This document shows, piece by piece, positions 34,137 through 43,590 of a stretch of 64,000 nucleotides of DNA (positions are counted from its first letter, which is position 1; each line of letters opens with the position of its first letter). Made by a program: the position numbers and the translations under genes. The stretch is from positions 248,001 through 312,000 of the forward strand of contig NZ_FNDS01000001.1 of NCBI RefSeq assembly GCF_900099785.1, written 5' to 3'. The stretch is from Pseudomonas panipatensis. Its GTDB lineage: Bacteria; Pseudomonadota; Gammaproteobacteria; Pseudomonadales; Pseudomonadaceae. The notes under the pieces were generated by a model, which ran no database searches, was not told the DNA's origin, and saw only the letters and a program-made list of their open reading frames with translations.

Positions 34137-35278
34137 GCCGCGTCCCGATGCACTGCTCCGCAGCGCCAGCCGGCAAAGAGCGACAGCGTGGCTTCACCCT
34201 GATCGAAATGATGATCGCAGTGACCATCAGCCTGCTGATCATGACCGCCGTGCTCACGCTTTACCTGAACCTCAGCCGCAGCAACGACGAGATGGCCAAG
34301 ACCAACTCGCTGATCGAGAACGGCCGTTTCGCCATCCAGGTATTCCAGGAAGACCTGGCCCACGCTGGCTTCTGGAACGGCTTCATCCCGCAGTTCGACG
34401 ACCTCACGCTGAACACTGTCCCCGCCGATGTGCCGACTGCGATGCCGCCGGTGTGCACGGCTTTCTCGGCCTGGACCGCGCAGGACAAGATCAACGCCAT
34501 CGGTGTGCCGGTGCAGGCCTACGATGCGGTGCCCTCGGGCTGTTCGGCCATTGTCACCAACAAGGTGGCCAATTCCGACGTCCTGCTGGTGCGGCATGCC
34601 GACACCTGCTCGCCGGGGGTCGGCAATTGCGACGCGCTGAGCGCTGGCAAGGTGTATTTCCAGCCCTCGTTCTGCTCGACGGAGACCACCACGCCTTACG
34701 TACTGGACAGCACCGGCTTCGTCCTGCACCAGCGCAACTGCAGCACCCTCGCTGACCGGCGCAAGTACGTCTCCAACCTCTATTACCTGCGTAACTACGC
34801 GGTGACCGCCGGGGACGGCATTCCCACCCTGATGCGCTCGCAATTCGACACCACCGGCGGCGCCTCGCCGGACAATGTGCAGCAGGCGGCGGTGCCGCTG
34901 ATCGAGGGGATCGAGGCCTTCCGTATCGAGTTCGGCATCGATAACCGCAGCAAGACTGGGGCGACGGTGGATTACACCAGCGCGGTGAGCTGGGCCGATC
35001 CGAGCACCAAGGCCACGCCGACCAATCGCGGCGACGGAGCCTCCGACGGCAACTTCATCCACTGCTCCGCCTGCACCCAGGATCAGATGATGAATGCCGT
35101 GGAAGCGAAGATCTATGTGCTGGTGCGCAGCCGTGATGCCACCCCGGGGTACACCTCGAGCAACACCTACAACCTGGGTAGCCTCACCCTCGGCCCCTTC
35201 TCCGATGGTTACAAGCGGCACCTGTTCACCTCCAGTGCGACCTTGATGAACGTCTCTCGACGGAGGCAGACACCATGA
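34133..35278 (+). CDS. pilW: Type IV minor pilin-like protein PilW
   Basis: 381 residues. The leader ends in ERQRG, followed by FTLIEMMIAVTISLLIMTAVL with Glu5. PilW is the largest minor pilin of the priming complex, and this length is usual for it. The periplasmic domain contains cysteine pairs and a Thr/Ser-rich surface. ATG 34133 overlaps the pilV stop (ATGA), and the end overlaps pilX in the same way, so the whole unit is translationally coupled. Confidence 0.88.
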   Translation: MSRVPMHCSAAPAGKERQRGFTLIEMMIAVTISLLIMTAVLTLYLNLSRSNDEMAKTNSLIENGRFAIQVFQEDLAHAGFWNGFIPQFDDLTLNTVPADVPTAMPPVCTAFSAWTAQDKINAIGVPVQAYDAVPSGCSAIVTNKVANSDVLLVRHADTCSPGVGNCDALSAGKVYFQPSFCSTETTTPYVLDSTGFVLHQRNCSTLADRRKYVSNLYYLRNYAVTAGDGIPTLMRSQFDTTGGASPDNVQQAAVPLIEGIEAFRIEFGIDNRSKTGATVDYTSAVSWADPSTKATPTNRGDGASDGNFIHCSACTQDQMMNAVEAKIYVLVRSRDATPGYTSSNTYNLGSLTLGPFSDGYKRHLFTSSATLMNVSRRRQTP

Positions 35279-35760
35279 GTGGTTCGAACCCGGCAAAAAA
35301 GCAGCGCGGCGCCACCCTGGTGGTGGCCATGGTGATGCTCCTGCTGTTGATGGTGATGGTCGGCAGCGCCTACACCCTGAGTGGCTCCAACCTCAAGGCG
35401 GTGGGCAACATGCAGTTCCGCAACGAGGCCATCGCCGCCGCCAACGTCGGTATCGAACGGGTGCTCAGCTCGGCGTTCACTGCTGCGCCGACGGCTGAGC
35501 AACTCAACGTCGATATCAACAACGACGGCACCAGCGACTACCTGGTGTCCATGGCCACGCCGACCTGCCAGCGCGCGACCCTCAGCCCCTCGTCGGTGCC
35601 CAGCAGCCTGAACCTGCCCGGCATGACCAGCAACAACTGGAACACCGTCTGGGATCTGGACGCCAACGTCAGCGATCCCGTGAGCGGCTCGGCGGTGCGG
35701 GTGCGCTCCGGCGTGCGTGTGCTGCTTACCGACGCCCAGAAAAACATTGTCTGCCCCTGA
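35275..35760 (+). CDS. pilX: Type IV pilus assembly protein PilX
   Basis: 161 residues. The leader KKQRG is followed by ATLVVAMVMLLLLMVMVG. Mature residue 5 is Val, not Glu, as usual for the PilX_N family, which sits at the pilus tip like GspK of type II secretion. ATGA overlap with pilW. The globular part has a Ser/Asn-rich segment and two late cysteines, the last in the C-terminal VCP. Confidence 0.87.
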   Translation: MSGSNPAKKQRGATLVVAMVMLLLLMVMVGSAYTLSGSNLKAVGNMQFRNEAIAAANVGIERVLSSAFTAAPTAEQLNVDINNDGTSDYLVSMATPTCQRATLSPSSVPSSLNLPGMTSNNWNTVWDLDANVSDPVSGSAVRVRSGVRVLLTDAQKNIVCP

Positions 35761-35780
35761 TGCGGGAAACGAGGCCAGTC

Positions 35781-38700
35781 ATGAATGCTCAGCGCAAGTC
35801 CGGCCCGGTCCGGCGTCTTTTTGCCCTCTGTGCGTTGCTGTTGCTCCAGGGTGTCGCCCAGGCCGATGACATCGACCTGTTCGTCGGCACACCGCCCAAC
35901 TCCACGGATGCACCGAATGTCCTGATCGTCCTGGACAACACTGCCAACTGGAACACGCCCTTCACTAACGAGATCGCCGCGCTGTCCTCGGTGATCAGCG
36001 GGCTGCAGGCCAGCAAGTTCCGTGTTGGCTTGATGATGTTCACCGAAACGGGCAAAGGAAACTCCGGCAATGACGGCGCCTACGTGCGCGCGGCCATCCG
36101 CCTGTTCGACTCGGCCACCAAGACCAAGTACCAGGCACTGGTGAACAGCCTGGACTCCAATGCCGACAAGTCCAACGGCGGCAAGGTCAGCAAGGCGATG
36201 GAGGAGGCTTGGCTGTACTTCTCCGCCGGGGCGCCCTATGCCGGCAACAACAAGGCCAAGACCGATTATCTGGGCAATGCTTCCGGTACGACCGCTTCCA
36301 ATGCGGTCTATGCGCTTTCCGGGAACGCCCTTTCGGCAGTCGACGGCAGCCCCTACAACAACCCGATCGTCACTGGCTGCGCGAAGAACTTCATCATCTA
36401 TATCAGCAACGGCGCCGCCCAGGACAATACCTCCGACATTACCCAGGCCACTGCAGCCCTGGCCGCCGCTGGCGGCAGCACCACCACCATCCCGATTTCC
36501 CCGAGCGGCTCGCAGGACAACATGGCCGACGAATGGGCGCGCTTCATGAAGAAGAGCAGCCTGGGCATCACCACCTACACGGTCGACATCAACAAGGTCA
36601 CCACTGGCCAGGGGCCGGGTTGGACCGCGCTGCTCGAAAGCATGGCCAACGTCAGCAGTGGTAAGTACTTCGATGTCAGCGCTACCGGCACCCAGATCGC
36701 CGATGCGCTGAACTCGATTTTCTCCGAGATCCAGGCGGTCAACAGTGTGTTCGCCGCGGTCAGCCTGCCGGTGAGCGTGAACACCCAGAGCACCTACCTG
36801 AACCAGGTCTTCGTCGGTATGTTCCGTCCGGACCAGGATTCCTTCCCGCGCTGGGCGGGCAACTTGAAACAGTACAAGCTCGGCATGGTCAACGGTGTGC
36901 TCAAGACCCTGGACGCCGACGGCAATAGCGCGATCAACAGCGCCACCGGCTTCATCACCGAGTGTGCGCGCAGTTTCTGGACCCCCAGCACGCTCGACAG
37001 TTACTGGGCCTTCAAGCCCCAGGGCAGTTGCCTGACGGTGGCCAACTCGGATGCCTCCAACTACCCCGATGGCAATATCGTCGAGAAGGGTGCCCAGGCT
37101 TACCGGTTGCGTTCGGCCAGCAGTCGGACCATGAAGACCTGCGACCCGACCACTTGCACCAGCCTCACCAGCTTCAACACCGCCAACACCGCCGTGACCC
37201 AGGCTCTGCTCGGCGCCGCCGACAGCACCGAGCGCGGCGATATCATCAACTGGGCGGTAGGCGCGGACAACCTGGACGAGAACCTCAACGCCAACCTCAC
37301 CGAAACCCGCTCCTCGGTGCATGGCGATGTGGTGCACTCACGCCCGGTGGCCCTGAACTACGGCACCTCCAGCGCGCCGCAGATCGTGGTGTTCTACGGT
37401 GGCAACGACGGCCTGCTGCATGCGGTCAACGGCAATCGCACCACCGCCTACGGCAGCTTTGCCGCCGGCAGCGAACTCTGGTCGTTCATGCCGCCGGAGT
37501 TCTACCCGAGCATCAAGCGCCTGCGTGACAACAACGTCACCATCAGCTTCCCCGGCCACACCACCGGCAGCCCCACGCCGCAGCCCAAGGCCTATGGCAT
37601 GGATGGCTCGGTCAGTGCGGTGCGCCAGGGCACTACCTCGTGGATCTACGCCACCATGCGCCGTGGTGGCCGCGCTCTGTATGCCTTCGACGTGACCACG
37701 CCGGCCAGTCCGACGCTGAAGTGGAAACTCGGTTGTCCCAATCAGGGCAACGATACCGGTTGCAGCACCGGTTTCAGCGGCATCGGCCAGACCTGGTCGA
37801 CCCCGGTGGCGGTGAAGTCCAGCGGCTATCATGCCGGCGCCAACACCATGCTGATCATGGGCGGTGGCTATGACGCTTGCGAGGATGCCGATCCCAACAC
37901 CTGCACCTCCAGCAGCAAGGGCAACAAGATCTATTTGATCGACGCCGATACCGGCGCGCTGCTGCAGACCCTGTCCACCACTCGTGGTGTGGTGGGTGAC
38001 GTGGTGATGGTCACCGACAGCACTGGCATGGCGGTGTGGGGCTATGCCGCAGATACGGGCGGCAATATCTATCGCATCTCCGGCATCGACGCCAATACCG
38101 CCATCGGCAGCACCGCTCCCGGCTCCTGGACGATCACCAAGATCGCCTCGCTCGGCTGCGACACCGTCTCCACCTGCAGCGCCAACCGCAAGTTCCTGTT
38201 CGGCCCGGACATTGCCCTGGACAATGGCCAGTACGTGCTCATGCTCGGTTCCGGCGACCGCGAGAAGCCGTTGCTCAGCTATACCTCGGCGGCCAGCGTG
38301 GCCAACCGCTTCTATGTGGTGCGCGACAAACCCACCGACAGCGCCTGGCTGACCGCGGAGAACGGCACCTGTGGCGCCAACCTGATCTGCAATGCCTCGC
38401 TGTTGCCGATCACCACCACCGCCACGCCGACCACCACGCAGCTGGCGGCCTATCCCAAGGGCTGGTACCTGGGGCTGGCCTCCACCGAGCAAGTGGTGAC
38501 CTCGTCCATCCTCACCTACGGCACCATTACCTTCAGTACCCACCAGCCGGCGGTGGCCAGCAGCACCAGTTGCACCAGCCTGGGCACGGCGCGCAGCTAC
38601 AACATCAGCTACCTGAATGCCGCCGGGGTGAATGGCGATCGCTTCGGGGTGATCTCCGGTGGCGGCCTGCCGCCTTCGCCGGTGGCCGGCATGGTGACCC

Positions 38701-38831
38701 TGGATGACGGCTCCACCGTACCCTTCATCATCGGCGCCAACCCCGCCTCGCCGCTGGAGGCGGGTACCCCGCCGCCGCCGCCGGGGAGCAAGCAGCCCAA
38801 GTCCTGGGTCTATTGGAACATCGAGCGATAG
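35781..38831 (+). CDS. pilY1: Pilus tip adhesin/mechanosensor PilY1
   Basis: 1016 residues. A signal peptide (cut near AQA-DD) is followed by a von Willebrand A-like region (about 45-320) and a C-terminal beta-propeller (about 500-900) with the PilY1 signatures HGDVVHSRPV, FYGGNDGLLHAVNG, WSFMPPEFYP and VWGYAADTGGNIYR. The metal-site motif is DNTANW rather than canonical DxSxS, so ion binding in the A domain may be weakened. PilY1 primes pili, binds surfaces and signals contact. GAGG lies 8 bases before ATG 35781; the earlier ATG overlapping pilX is possible. Confidence 0.9.
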   Translation: MNAQRKSGPVRRLFALCALLLLQGVAQADDIDLFVGTPPNSTDAPNVLIVLDNTANWNTPFTNEIAALSSVISGLQASKFRVGLMMFTETGKGNSGNDGAYVRAAIRLFDSATKTKYQALVNSLDSNADKSNGGKVSKAMEEAWLYFSAGAPYAGNNKAKTDYLGNASGTTASNAVYALSGNALSAVDGSPYNNPIVTGCAKNFIIYISNGAAQDNTSDITQATAALAAAGGSTTTIPISPSGSQDNMADEWARFMKKSSLGITTYTVDINKVTTGQGPGWTALLESMANVSSGKYFDVSATGTQIADALNSIFSEIQAVNSVFAAVSLPVSVNTQSTYLNQVFVGMFRPDQDSFPRWAGNLKQYKLGMVNGVLKTLDADGNSAINSATGFITECARSFWTPSTLDSYWAFKPQGSCLTVANSDASNYPDGNIVEKGAQAYRLRSASSRTMKTCDPTTCTSLTSFNTANTAVTQALLGAADSTERGDIINWAVGADNLDENLNANLTETRSSVHGDVVHSRPVALNYGTSSAPQIVVFYGGNDGLLHAVNGNRTTAYGSFAAGSELWSFMPPEFYPSIKRLRDNNVTISFPGHTTGSPTPQPKAYGMDGSVSAVRQGTTSWIYATMRRGGRALYAFDVTTPASPTLKWKLGCPNQGNDTGCSTGFSGIGQTWSTPVAVKSSGYHAGANTMLIMGGGYDACEDADPNTCTSSSKGNKIYLIDADTGALLQTLSTTRGVVGDVVMVTDSTGMAVWGYAADTGGNIYRISGIDANTAIGSTAPGSWTITKIASLGCDTVSTCSANRKFLFGPDIALDNGQYVLMLGSGDREKPLLSYTSAASVANRFYVVRDKPTDSAWLTAENGTCGANLICNASLLPITTTATPTTTQLAAYPKGWYLGLASTEQVVTSSILTYGTITFSTHQPAVASSTSCTSLGTARSYNISYLNAAGVNGDRFGVISGGGLPPSPVAGMVTLDDGSTVPFIIGANPASPLEAGTPPPPPGSKQPKSWVYWNIER

Positions 38832-38840
38832 GAGGCAGGC

Positions 38841-39350
38841 ATGGCCGTCGCGACTCTGCAATCGACAGCCCGCGGGCGTGGTTTCACCCTGGTGGAGCTG
38901 ATGGTGACCATCGCGGTGGCCGCCATCCTGCTGACGATCGCCGTACCTTCGCTCACCGACACCACGCTCAGCGGCAAGCTGCGCGCCAGCGCCAACGACC
39001 TGGTGACCAGCGCCGCCCTGGCGCGCAGCGAGGCGATCAAGCGCAATGCGGTGACCAGCCTGTGCCCCTCCAGCGATGGCGCCAGTTGCGGTTCCGGCGG
39101 GTGGGAGCAGGGCTGGATCGTGATCACCGGCTCCACGGTCATCCAGACCGAGAAAGCCGCACCGCAGGGCTTCAAGGTGACCTCGACGGTGTCGCGCATC
39201 GACTTCCAGCCCTCCGGCGTCGGCTCGACCCAGGCGACCCTGACGGTGTGCCGCGCCAGCCCCTACGCGGGCAATCAGGAGCGCGTGGTGACGGTCAGCG
39301 CCACCGGGCGTTCCTACGTCACCAAGACCGCCACCGGCAGTTGCTCGTAA
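38841..39350 (+). CDS. fimT: GspH/FimT-type pseudopilin (FimU/FimT)
   Basis: 169 residues. The leader STARGRG is followed by FTLVELMVTIAVAAILLTIAVP with Glu5. The C-terminal GspH domain (about 45-165) holds two cysteine pairs (CPSSDGASC and the late CRAS...SCS). This is the fourth core minor pilin, equivalent to FimU in position within the priming complex. It ends the operon, with about 150 bases before the riboswitch. FimT and FimU cannot be told apart by sequence alone. Confidence 0.83.
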   Translation: MAVATLQSTARGRGFTLVELMVTIAVAAILLTIAVPSLTDTTLSGKLRASANDLVTSAALARSEAIKRNAVTSLCPSSDGASCGSGGWEQGWIVITGSTVIQTEKAAPQGFKVTSTVSRIDFQPSGVGSTQATLTVCRASPYAGNQERVVTVSATGRSYVTKTATGSCS

Positions 39351-39504
39351 GCCCACGCCAAGTGGCTCACCGCGACGGCCTCAGCGGCGCGCGGCAGCCT
39401 GGTCTTTCCCGCCGCGTGCCTTTCCCATTCGGCCTGCGCGCTGGCGCCTGGCGCGGCGCTGCCGCCGATTGACCGGCCACCCCGCCAGCCACTAAGCTGC
39501 GCGC

Positions 39505-39706
39505 CTGCTTCAGGTGCCTCCGGCCAACGGTCGGGGGTGAAACAGGGAAGCCGGTGACACCGAGGAAAATCGGTCATTCCGGCGCTGCCCCCGCAACGGT
39601 AAGCGAGTCCGACGATCGCAATCAGCCACTGTGCCCAGGCATGGGAAGGCGCGATCGGGGAAGTCCAGGTGATTTCCACTCGCGAGCCCGGAGACCGGCC
39701 TGAAGT
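39505..39706 (+). ncRNA. Cobalamin (adenosylcobalamin) riboswitch
   Basis: About 200 bases with the order of conserved cobalamin riboswitch elements: the 5' stem near CAGGTGCC, GGGGGTGAAACAGGGAAGCCGGTG, GCTGCCCCCGCAACGGTAA with downstream loops, GTGCCCAGGCATGGGAAG, and the terminal box GCCCGGAGACCGGCCTGAAG. It represses downstream genes when adenosylcobalamin is abundant. It stands 308 bases ahead of cobO, farther than usual. Confidence 0.93.
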
Positions 39707-40014
39707 CAACGACGACGTGCAGGATGCCGTCGGGCGCGTGCCCCAGGCCGCGTTCCGCCGTGCTCGTGCGTCTTCCCGGTTTTGAGCCGCGCGGGTGAGA
39801 GCGGCGGAGTGGAACAGCAGATGAGCATCGCCTTCAGGGGTGTGGCCGCCGCAGGCGCGTCCGCCGCCTCGCGTCTTTTCCTCGGGCCGCCCGGGTCTTC
39901 TTCCGTGCCGCCTGCCTCCGTTTCTCCGATCCCGCTCCGGCGCCCCAGCGTCGCGTGTTGTCCTGCGCGCGCGTCGACCCCTTTCGAGCGCGCCCCCGGC
40001 GCGGAGGCACTGCC
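39707..40014 (+). other. Long leader between riboswitch and cobO
   Basis: 308 bases, very GC-rich and pyrimidine-rich from about 39870. No terminator T-run is visible. A 65-codon frame from ATG 39821 ends in an ATGA overlap with cobO at 40015-40018, but its composition is Ala/Pro/Ser-rich and unlike a known protein. In P. aeruginosa a TonB-dependent receptor gene precedes cobO at this place; none is present here. Confidence 0.5.
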
Positions 40015-40626
40015 ATGAGCGAATCCCCGGAAAAAGACCAGCGCCACCAATCGCGCATGCAACGCAAGAAGGCACTGATCGACGAGAAGATCGCCCAGGC
40101 CCGGGACGAGCGCGGCGTGTTGCTGGTGCTCAGCGGCAATGGCAAGGGCAAGAGCAGTTCGGCCTTCGGCATGCTCGCCCGTGCGCTCGGCCACGGCATG
40201 CGCGGCGGGGTGGTGCAGTTCATCAAGGGTGCCGCCAGCACCGGCGAGGAGGCTTTCTTCCGGCGTTTTCCCGAGGAAGTCCGCTACCACGTGATGGGCG
40301 AGGGCTTCACCTGGGAAACCCAGGATCGCCAGCGCGACATCGCCAAGGCCGAGCAGGCCTGGGCCGTCGCCCGCGAGCTGCTGGCCGATCCGCGCGTTGG
40401 CCTGCTGGTGCTGGACGAGTTGAACATCGCCCTCAAGCACGGCTACCTGGCGCTGGACAGGGTGCTGGCCGACATTGCCGCGCGCGCGCCGCAGCAGCAT
40501 GTGGTGGTCACCGGCCGTGGCGCCTTGCCGGGGATGATCGAGGCCGCCGATACCGTTACCGAGATGGGCTTGGTCAAGCATGCCTTCAAGGCCGGGATCA
40601 AGGCGCAGAAAGGGGTGGAGTTCTGA
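40015..40626 (+). CDS. cobO: Cob(I)yrinic acid a,c-diamide adenosyltransferase
   Basis: 203 residues. The P-loop GNGKGKSS (41-48) and LDELNIALKHGYL are diagnostic of the CobO/BtuR/CobA family, which moves the 5'-deoxyadenosyl group of ATP onto the cobalt of cobyrinate diamide. GGAGG precedes ATG 40015 by about 8 bases. It is the first structural gene after the riboswitch, and its stop overlaps the start of cobB by one base (TGATG). The HVVVTGR element and basic N-terminus also fit the family. Confidence 0.95.
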   Translation: MSESPEKDQRHQSRMQRKKALIDEKIAQARDERGVLLVLSGNGKGKSSSAFGMLARALGHGMRGGVVQFIKGAASTGEEAFFRRFPEEVRYHVMGEGFTWETQDRQRDIAKAEQAWAVARELLADPRVGLLVLDELNIALKHGYLALDRVLADIAARAPQQHVVVTGRGALPGMIEAADTVTEMGLVKHAFKAGIKAQKGVEF

Positions 40627-41933
40627 TGCCCGCCGCGCAGGGCGCCAGCCGCCAGTGCCCGGCGCTGTTGATCGCCGCGCCGGCTTCCGGCCAGGGCAAG
40701 ACCACCGTCACCGCCGCGCTGGCCCGCCTGCATGCGCGCCAGGGGCGCAAGGTGCGGGTGTTCAAGTGCGGCCCGGATTTCCTCGACCCGATGATCCTCG
40801 CCCGCGCCAGCGGCGCGCCGGTACATCAGCTCGACCTGTGGATGGTCGGCGAAGCGCAGAGCCGGCGCCTGCTCTGGGAAGCGGCGGGGGAGGCCGAGCT
40901 GATCCTGATCGAAGGGGTCATGGGCCTGTTCGATGGCACGCCCTCGGCCGCCGACCTGGCGCGGACCTTCGCCGTGCCGGTGCTGGCGGTGATCAACGGC
41001 CAGGCCATGGCGCAGACCTTCGGCGCCCTCGCCGTCGGCCTGGCGACCTACCAGCCGGGCCTGCCGTTCTCCGGGGTGCTCGGCAACCGCGTCGGCAGCC
41101 AGCGCCACTGCGATTTGCTGCGCGACAGCCTGCCGGAGTGGATTCGCTGGTACGGCGCCTTGCCGCGCAGCGCCGAGCTGGAGCTGCCCAGCCGCCACCT
41201 GGGGCTGGTGCAGGCCGACGAACTGGCTGACCTCGATGCGCGTCTGGACGCCGCCGCCGACGCCCTGGCCGCGAGCAGCGCGGTGGACCTGCCGCCGCCG
41301 GTCGCCTTCCGTGCGCCGCCGGCCCGCCAACTGGCGCCGAGCCTGGCCGGCGTGCGCATCGGTGTCGCGCGCGACGCCGCCTTTGCCTTCCTCTACCAGG
41401 CCAACCTCGACCTGCTGCGCGAACTGGGCGCCGAGCTGCGCTTTTTCTCGCCGCTGGCGGACAGCGCCTTGCCCGAGGTCGACAGCCTCTACCTGCCCGG
41501 CGGCTATCCCGAGCTGCACCTGGCGCGCCTGCAGGACAACCAGCCGATGGCGGCGGCGATCCGCGCCCACCACGCCGCCGGCAAGCCGCTGCTGGCCGAG
41601 TGCGGCGGCATGCTCTACCTGTTCGATGAGCTGATCGACGCCAGCGGCGAGCGCGGCCGCATGCTCGGCCTGCTGCCCGGCCGCGCGACCTTGCAGAAGC
41701 GCCTGGCGGCGCTGGCCCTGCAGGAAGTCGAGCTGGCCGATGGCGCGCTGCGCGGGCACACCTTCCACCACTCGCTGCTGGACTGCGCCCTGCAGCCGGC
41801 CGTGCGTGGCCATTGCCCGAACGACAAGCCGGTGGCCGAGGCGCTGTTCCGCCAGGGCCGCCTGAGCGCGTCCTATATCCACTTCTATCTGCCGTCCAAC
41901 CCGGACGCCGCAGCGGCCCTGTTCCGACCATGA
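40626..41933 (+). CDS. cobB: Cobyrinate a,c-diamide synthase
   Basis: 435 residues. The N-terminal ATP-binding domain (P-loop APASGQGKTT, residues 18-27) is joined to a C-terminal class I glutamine amidotransferase domain with the nucleophile in LLAECGGMLYL. It amidates the a and c side chains of (hydrogeno)byrinate using glutamine. One-base overlap with cobO and 4-base overlap with bluB. Length and motifs fit CobB of the aerobic pathway rather than the sirtuin of the same name. Confidence 0.93.
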   Translation: MPAAQGASRQCPALLIAAPASGQGKTTVTAALARLHARQGRKVRVFKCGPDFLDPMILARASGAPVHQLDLWMVGEAQSRRLLWEAAGEAELILIEGVMGLFDGTPSAADLARTFAVPVLAVINGQAMAQTFGALAVGLATYQPGLPFSGVLGNRVGSQRHCDLLRDSLPEWIRWYGALPRSAELELPSRHLGLVQADELADLDARLDAAADALAASSAVDLPPPVAFRAPPARQLAPSLAGVRIGVARDAAFAFLYQANLDLLRELGAELRFFSPLADSALPEVDSLYLPGGYPELHLARLQDNQPMAAAIRAHHAAGKPLLAECGGMLYLFDELIDASGERGRMLGLLPGRATLQKRLAALALQEVELADGALRGHTFHHSLLDCALQPAVRGHCPNDKPVAEALFRQGRLSASYIHFYLPSNPDAAAALFRP

Positions 41934-42580
41934 CTGAACATGCCTACAGCGACGCCGAGCGCGCCGCGCTCTACCGTGTCATCGCCGAGCGCCGCGACAT
42001 GCGCCATTTCAGCGGCGGCAGCGTGGCCCCGGCGTTGCTCGCGCGCCTGCTCGAAGCCGCGCACCAGGCGCCCAGCGTCGGCCTGATGCAGCCCTGGCGC
42101 TTCATCCGCATCACCCGTGGCGACCTGCGCGAGGCCATTCACGGGCTGGTCGAGGAGGAGCGGGTGCGCACCGCCGAAGCCCTGGGCGAGCGCTCCGACG
42201 CCTTCATGAAGCTCAAGGTGGAGGGCATCCGCGACTGTGCCGAGCTGCTGGTGGCGGCGCTGATGGACGGGCGTGAAGCGCATGTCTTCGGCCGCCGCAC
42301 CCTGCCGCAGATGGACCTCGCGTCGCTGGCCTGCGCCATTCAGAACCTCTGGCTGGCGGCCCGCGCCGAAGGCCTGGGCATGGGCTGGGTCTCGCTGTTC
42401 GAGCCGGCGGCGCTCGGCGAACTGCTCGGCCTGCCGCCGGGCAGCCAGGCGGTGGCGGTGCTCTGCCTGGGCCCGGTGGAGCGCTTCTATGCCGCGCCCA
42501 TGCTGGCCCTGGAAGGCTGGCGCCAGCCGCGTCCGCTGGAGGAGTTGCTGTACCAGGACCAGTGGGGAGAACGGCCATGA
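41930..42580 (+). CDS. bluB: 5,6-dimethylbenzimidazole synthase BluB
   Basis: 216 residues of the nitroreductase fold. [11 protein letters not shown] (N-terminal FMN phosphate site), [14 protein letters not shown] and the C-terminal LCLGPVERF match BluB, which fragments reduced FMN with oxygen to make the lower base of B12. Gene context confirms the role over a generic nitroreductase. ATGA overlaps on both sides imply coupling. It is usual for Pseudomonas to have this gene between cobB and cobD. Confidence 0.92.
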   Translation: MTEHAYSDAERAALYRVIAERRDMRHFSGGSVAPALLARLLEAAHQAPSVGLMQPWRFIRITRGDLREAIHGLVEEERVRTAEALGERSDAFMKLKVEGIRDCAELLVAALMDGREAHVFGRRTLPQMDLASLACAIQNLWLAARAEGLGMGWVSLFEPAALGELLGLPPGSQAVAVLCLGPVERFYAAPMLALEGWRQPRPLEELLYQDQWGERP

Positions 42581-43590
42581 GCCTGGCCCTGCTCAGCGTC
42601 CTTGGCGTGGCCCTCGACAGCCTGCTCGGCGAGCCGAAGGGCTGGCACCCGCTGGTGGCTTTCGGCCGCCTGGCCGACCGCCTGGAGCGGCGTTTCAACC
42701 GCCCGCGCACCGTCGATGCGCCGTTCGACAGGCACAGCGCGCTGCCCCTGGCGCAGGCGGCGTCGCGGGAGGCAGGCAGCACCCAGTCCGCCGACAGCGA
42801 GACGCCCGGCCGCGCCTGGCGCAGCCACGGGGTCAGCGCCTGGGCCCTGGCGGTGTTGCCGCTGACCTTCGCCACCTGGCTGCTGACGCTGATCCCGCAC
42901 CTCGGCTGGCTGGTTTCCGCCCTGGCGCTGTATGCCGCCCTCGGCCTGCGTAGCCTGGGCGAGCACGCCGAGCCGGTGGCCATCGCCCTGCGCCGCGGCG
43001 ATCTGCCCGAGGCGCGGCGGCGCGTCGGCTACCTGGTCAGCCGCGACACCCGCGAGCTGGACGCCACCGGGGTAGCCAAGGCCGCCACCGAGTCGGTGCT
43101 GGAGAACGGCAGCGACGCGGTGTTCGCCGCGCTCTTCTGGTTCGCCATCGGCGGTGCGCCCGGCGTGGTGCTGTATCGCCTGAGCAATACCCTCGACGCC
43201 ATGTGGGGCTATCGCACCCCGCGTTTCGAGCGCTTCGGCTGGGCGGCGGCGAAGATCGACGATGCCCTCAATTACCTTCCGGCACGCTTGGTGGCGCTGA
43301 CCTATGCGCTGCTCGGCGACACCCGCCTGGCCCTGCGCAGCTGGCGTCGTCAGGCGCCGCTGTGGGACAGCCCCAACGCCGGCCCGGTGATGGCGGCTGG
43401 CGCCGGCGCCCTGGGCCTGGCCCTGGGCGGCGACGCCATCTACCACGGCGAGCTGCACGCGCGTGCACAACTGGGCGCCGGCCAGCCCGCCGGCGCCGGC
43501 GACATCTGGCGCGCCCTCGGCCTGGTGCGCCAGGGTGTGCTGCTCTGGCTGCTGGTGATCCTCACCCTGGGAGCCCTGACCCATGCTTGA
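42577..43590 (+). CDS. cobD: Adenosylcobinamide-phosphate synthase (CobD/CbiB)
   Basis: 337 residues with four to five membrane helices. It shows [19 protein letters not shown] at the start, [20 protein letters not shown] in the middle and [22 protein letters not shown] later, the conserved CobD/CbiB blocks. It joins aminopropanol phosphate (or threonine phosphate-derived) side chain to adenosylcobyric acid. ATGA overlap with bluB and 8-base overlap with cobC. The loop of about residues 50-90 is longer and more variable than in E. coli CbiB. Confidence 0.92.
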   Translation: MSLALLSVLGVALDSLLGEPKGWHPLVAFGRLADRLERRFNRPRTVDAPFDRHSALPLAQAASREAGSTQSADSETPGRAWRSHGVSAWALAVLPLTFATWLLTLIPHLGWLVSALALYAALGLRSLGEHAEPVAIALRRGDLPEARRRVGYLVSRDTRELDATGVAKAATESVLENGSDAVFAALFWFAIGGAPGVVLYRLSNTLDAMWGYRTPRFERFGWAAAKIDDALNYLPARLVALTYALLGDTRLALRSWRRQAPLWDSPNAGPVMAAGAGALGLALGGDAIYHGELHARAQLGAGQPAGAGDIWRALGLVRQGVLLWLLVILTLGALTHA

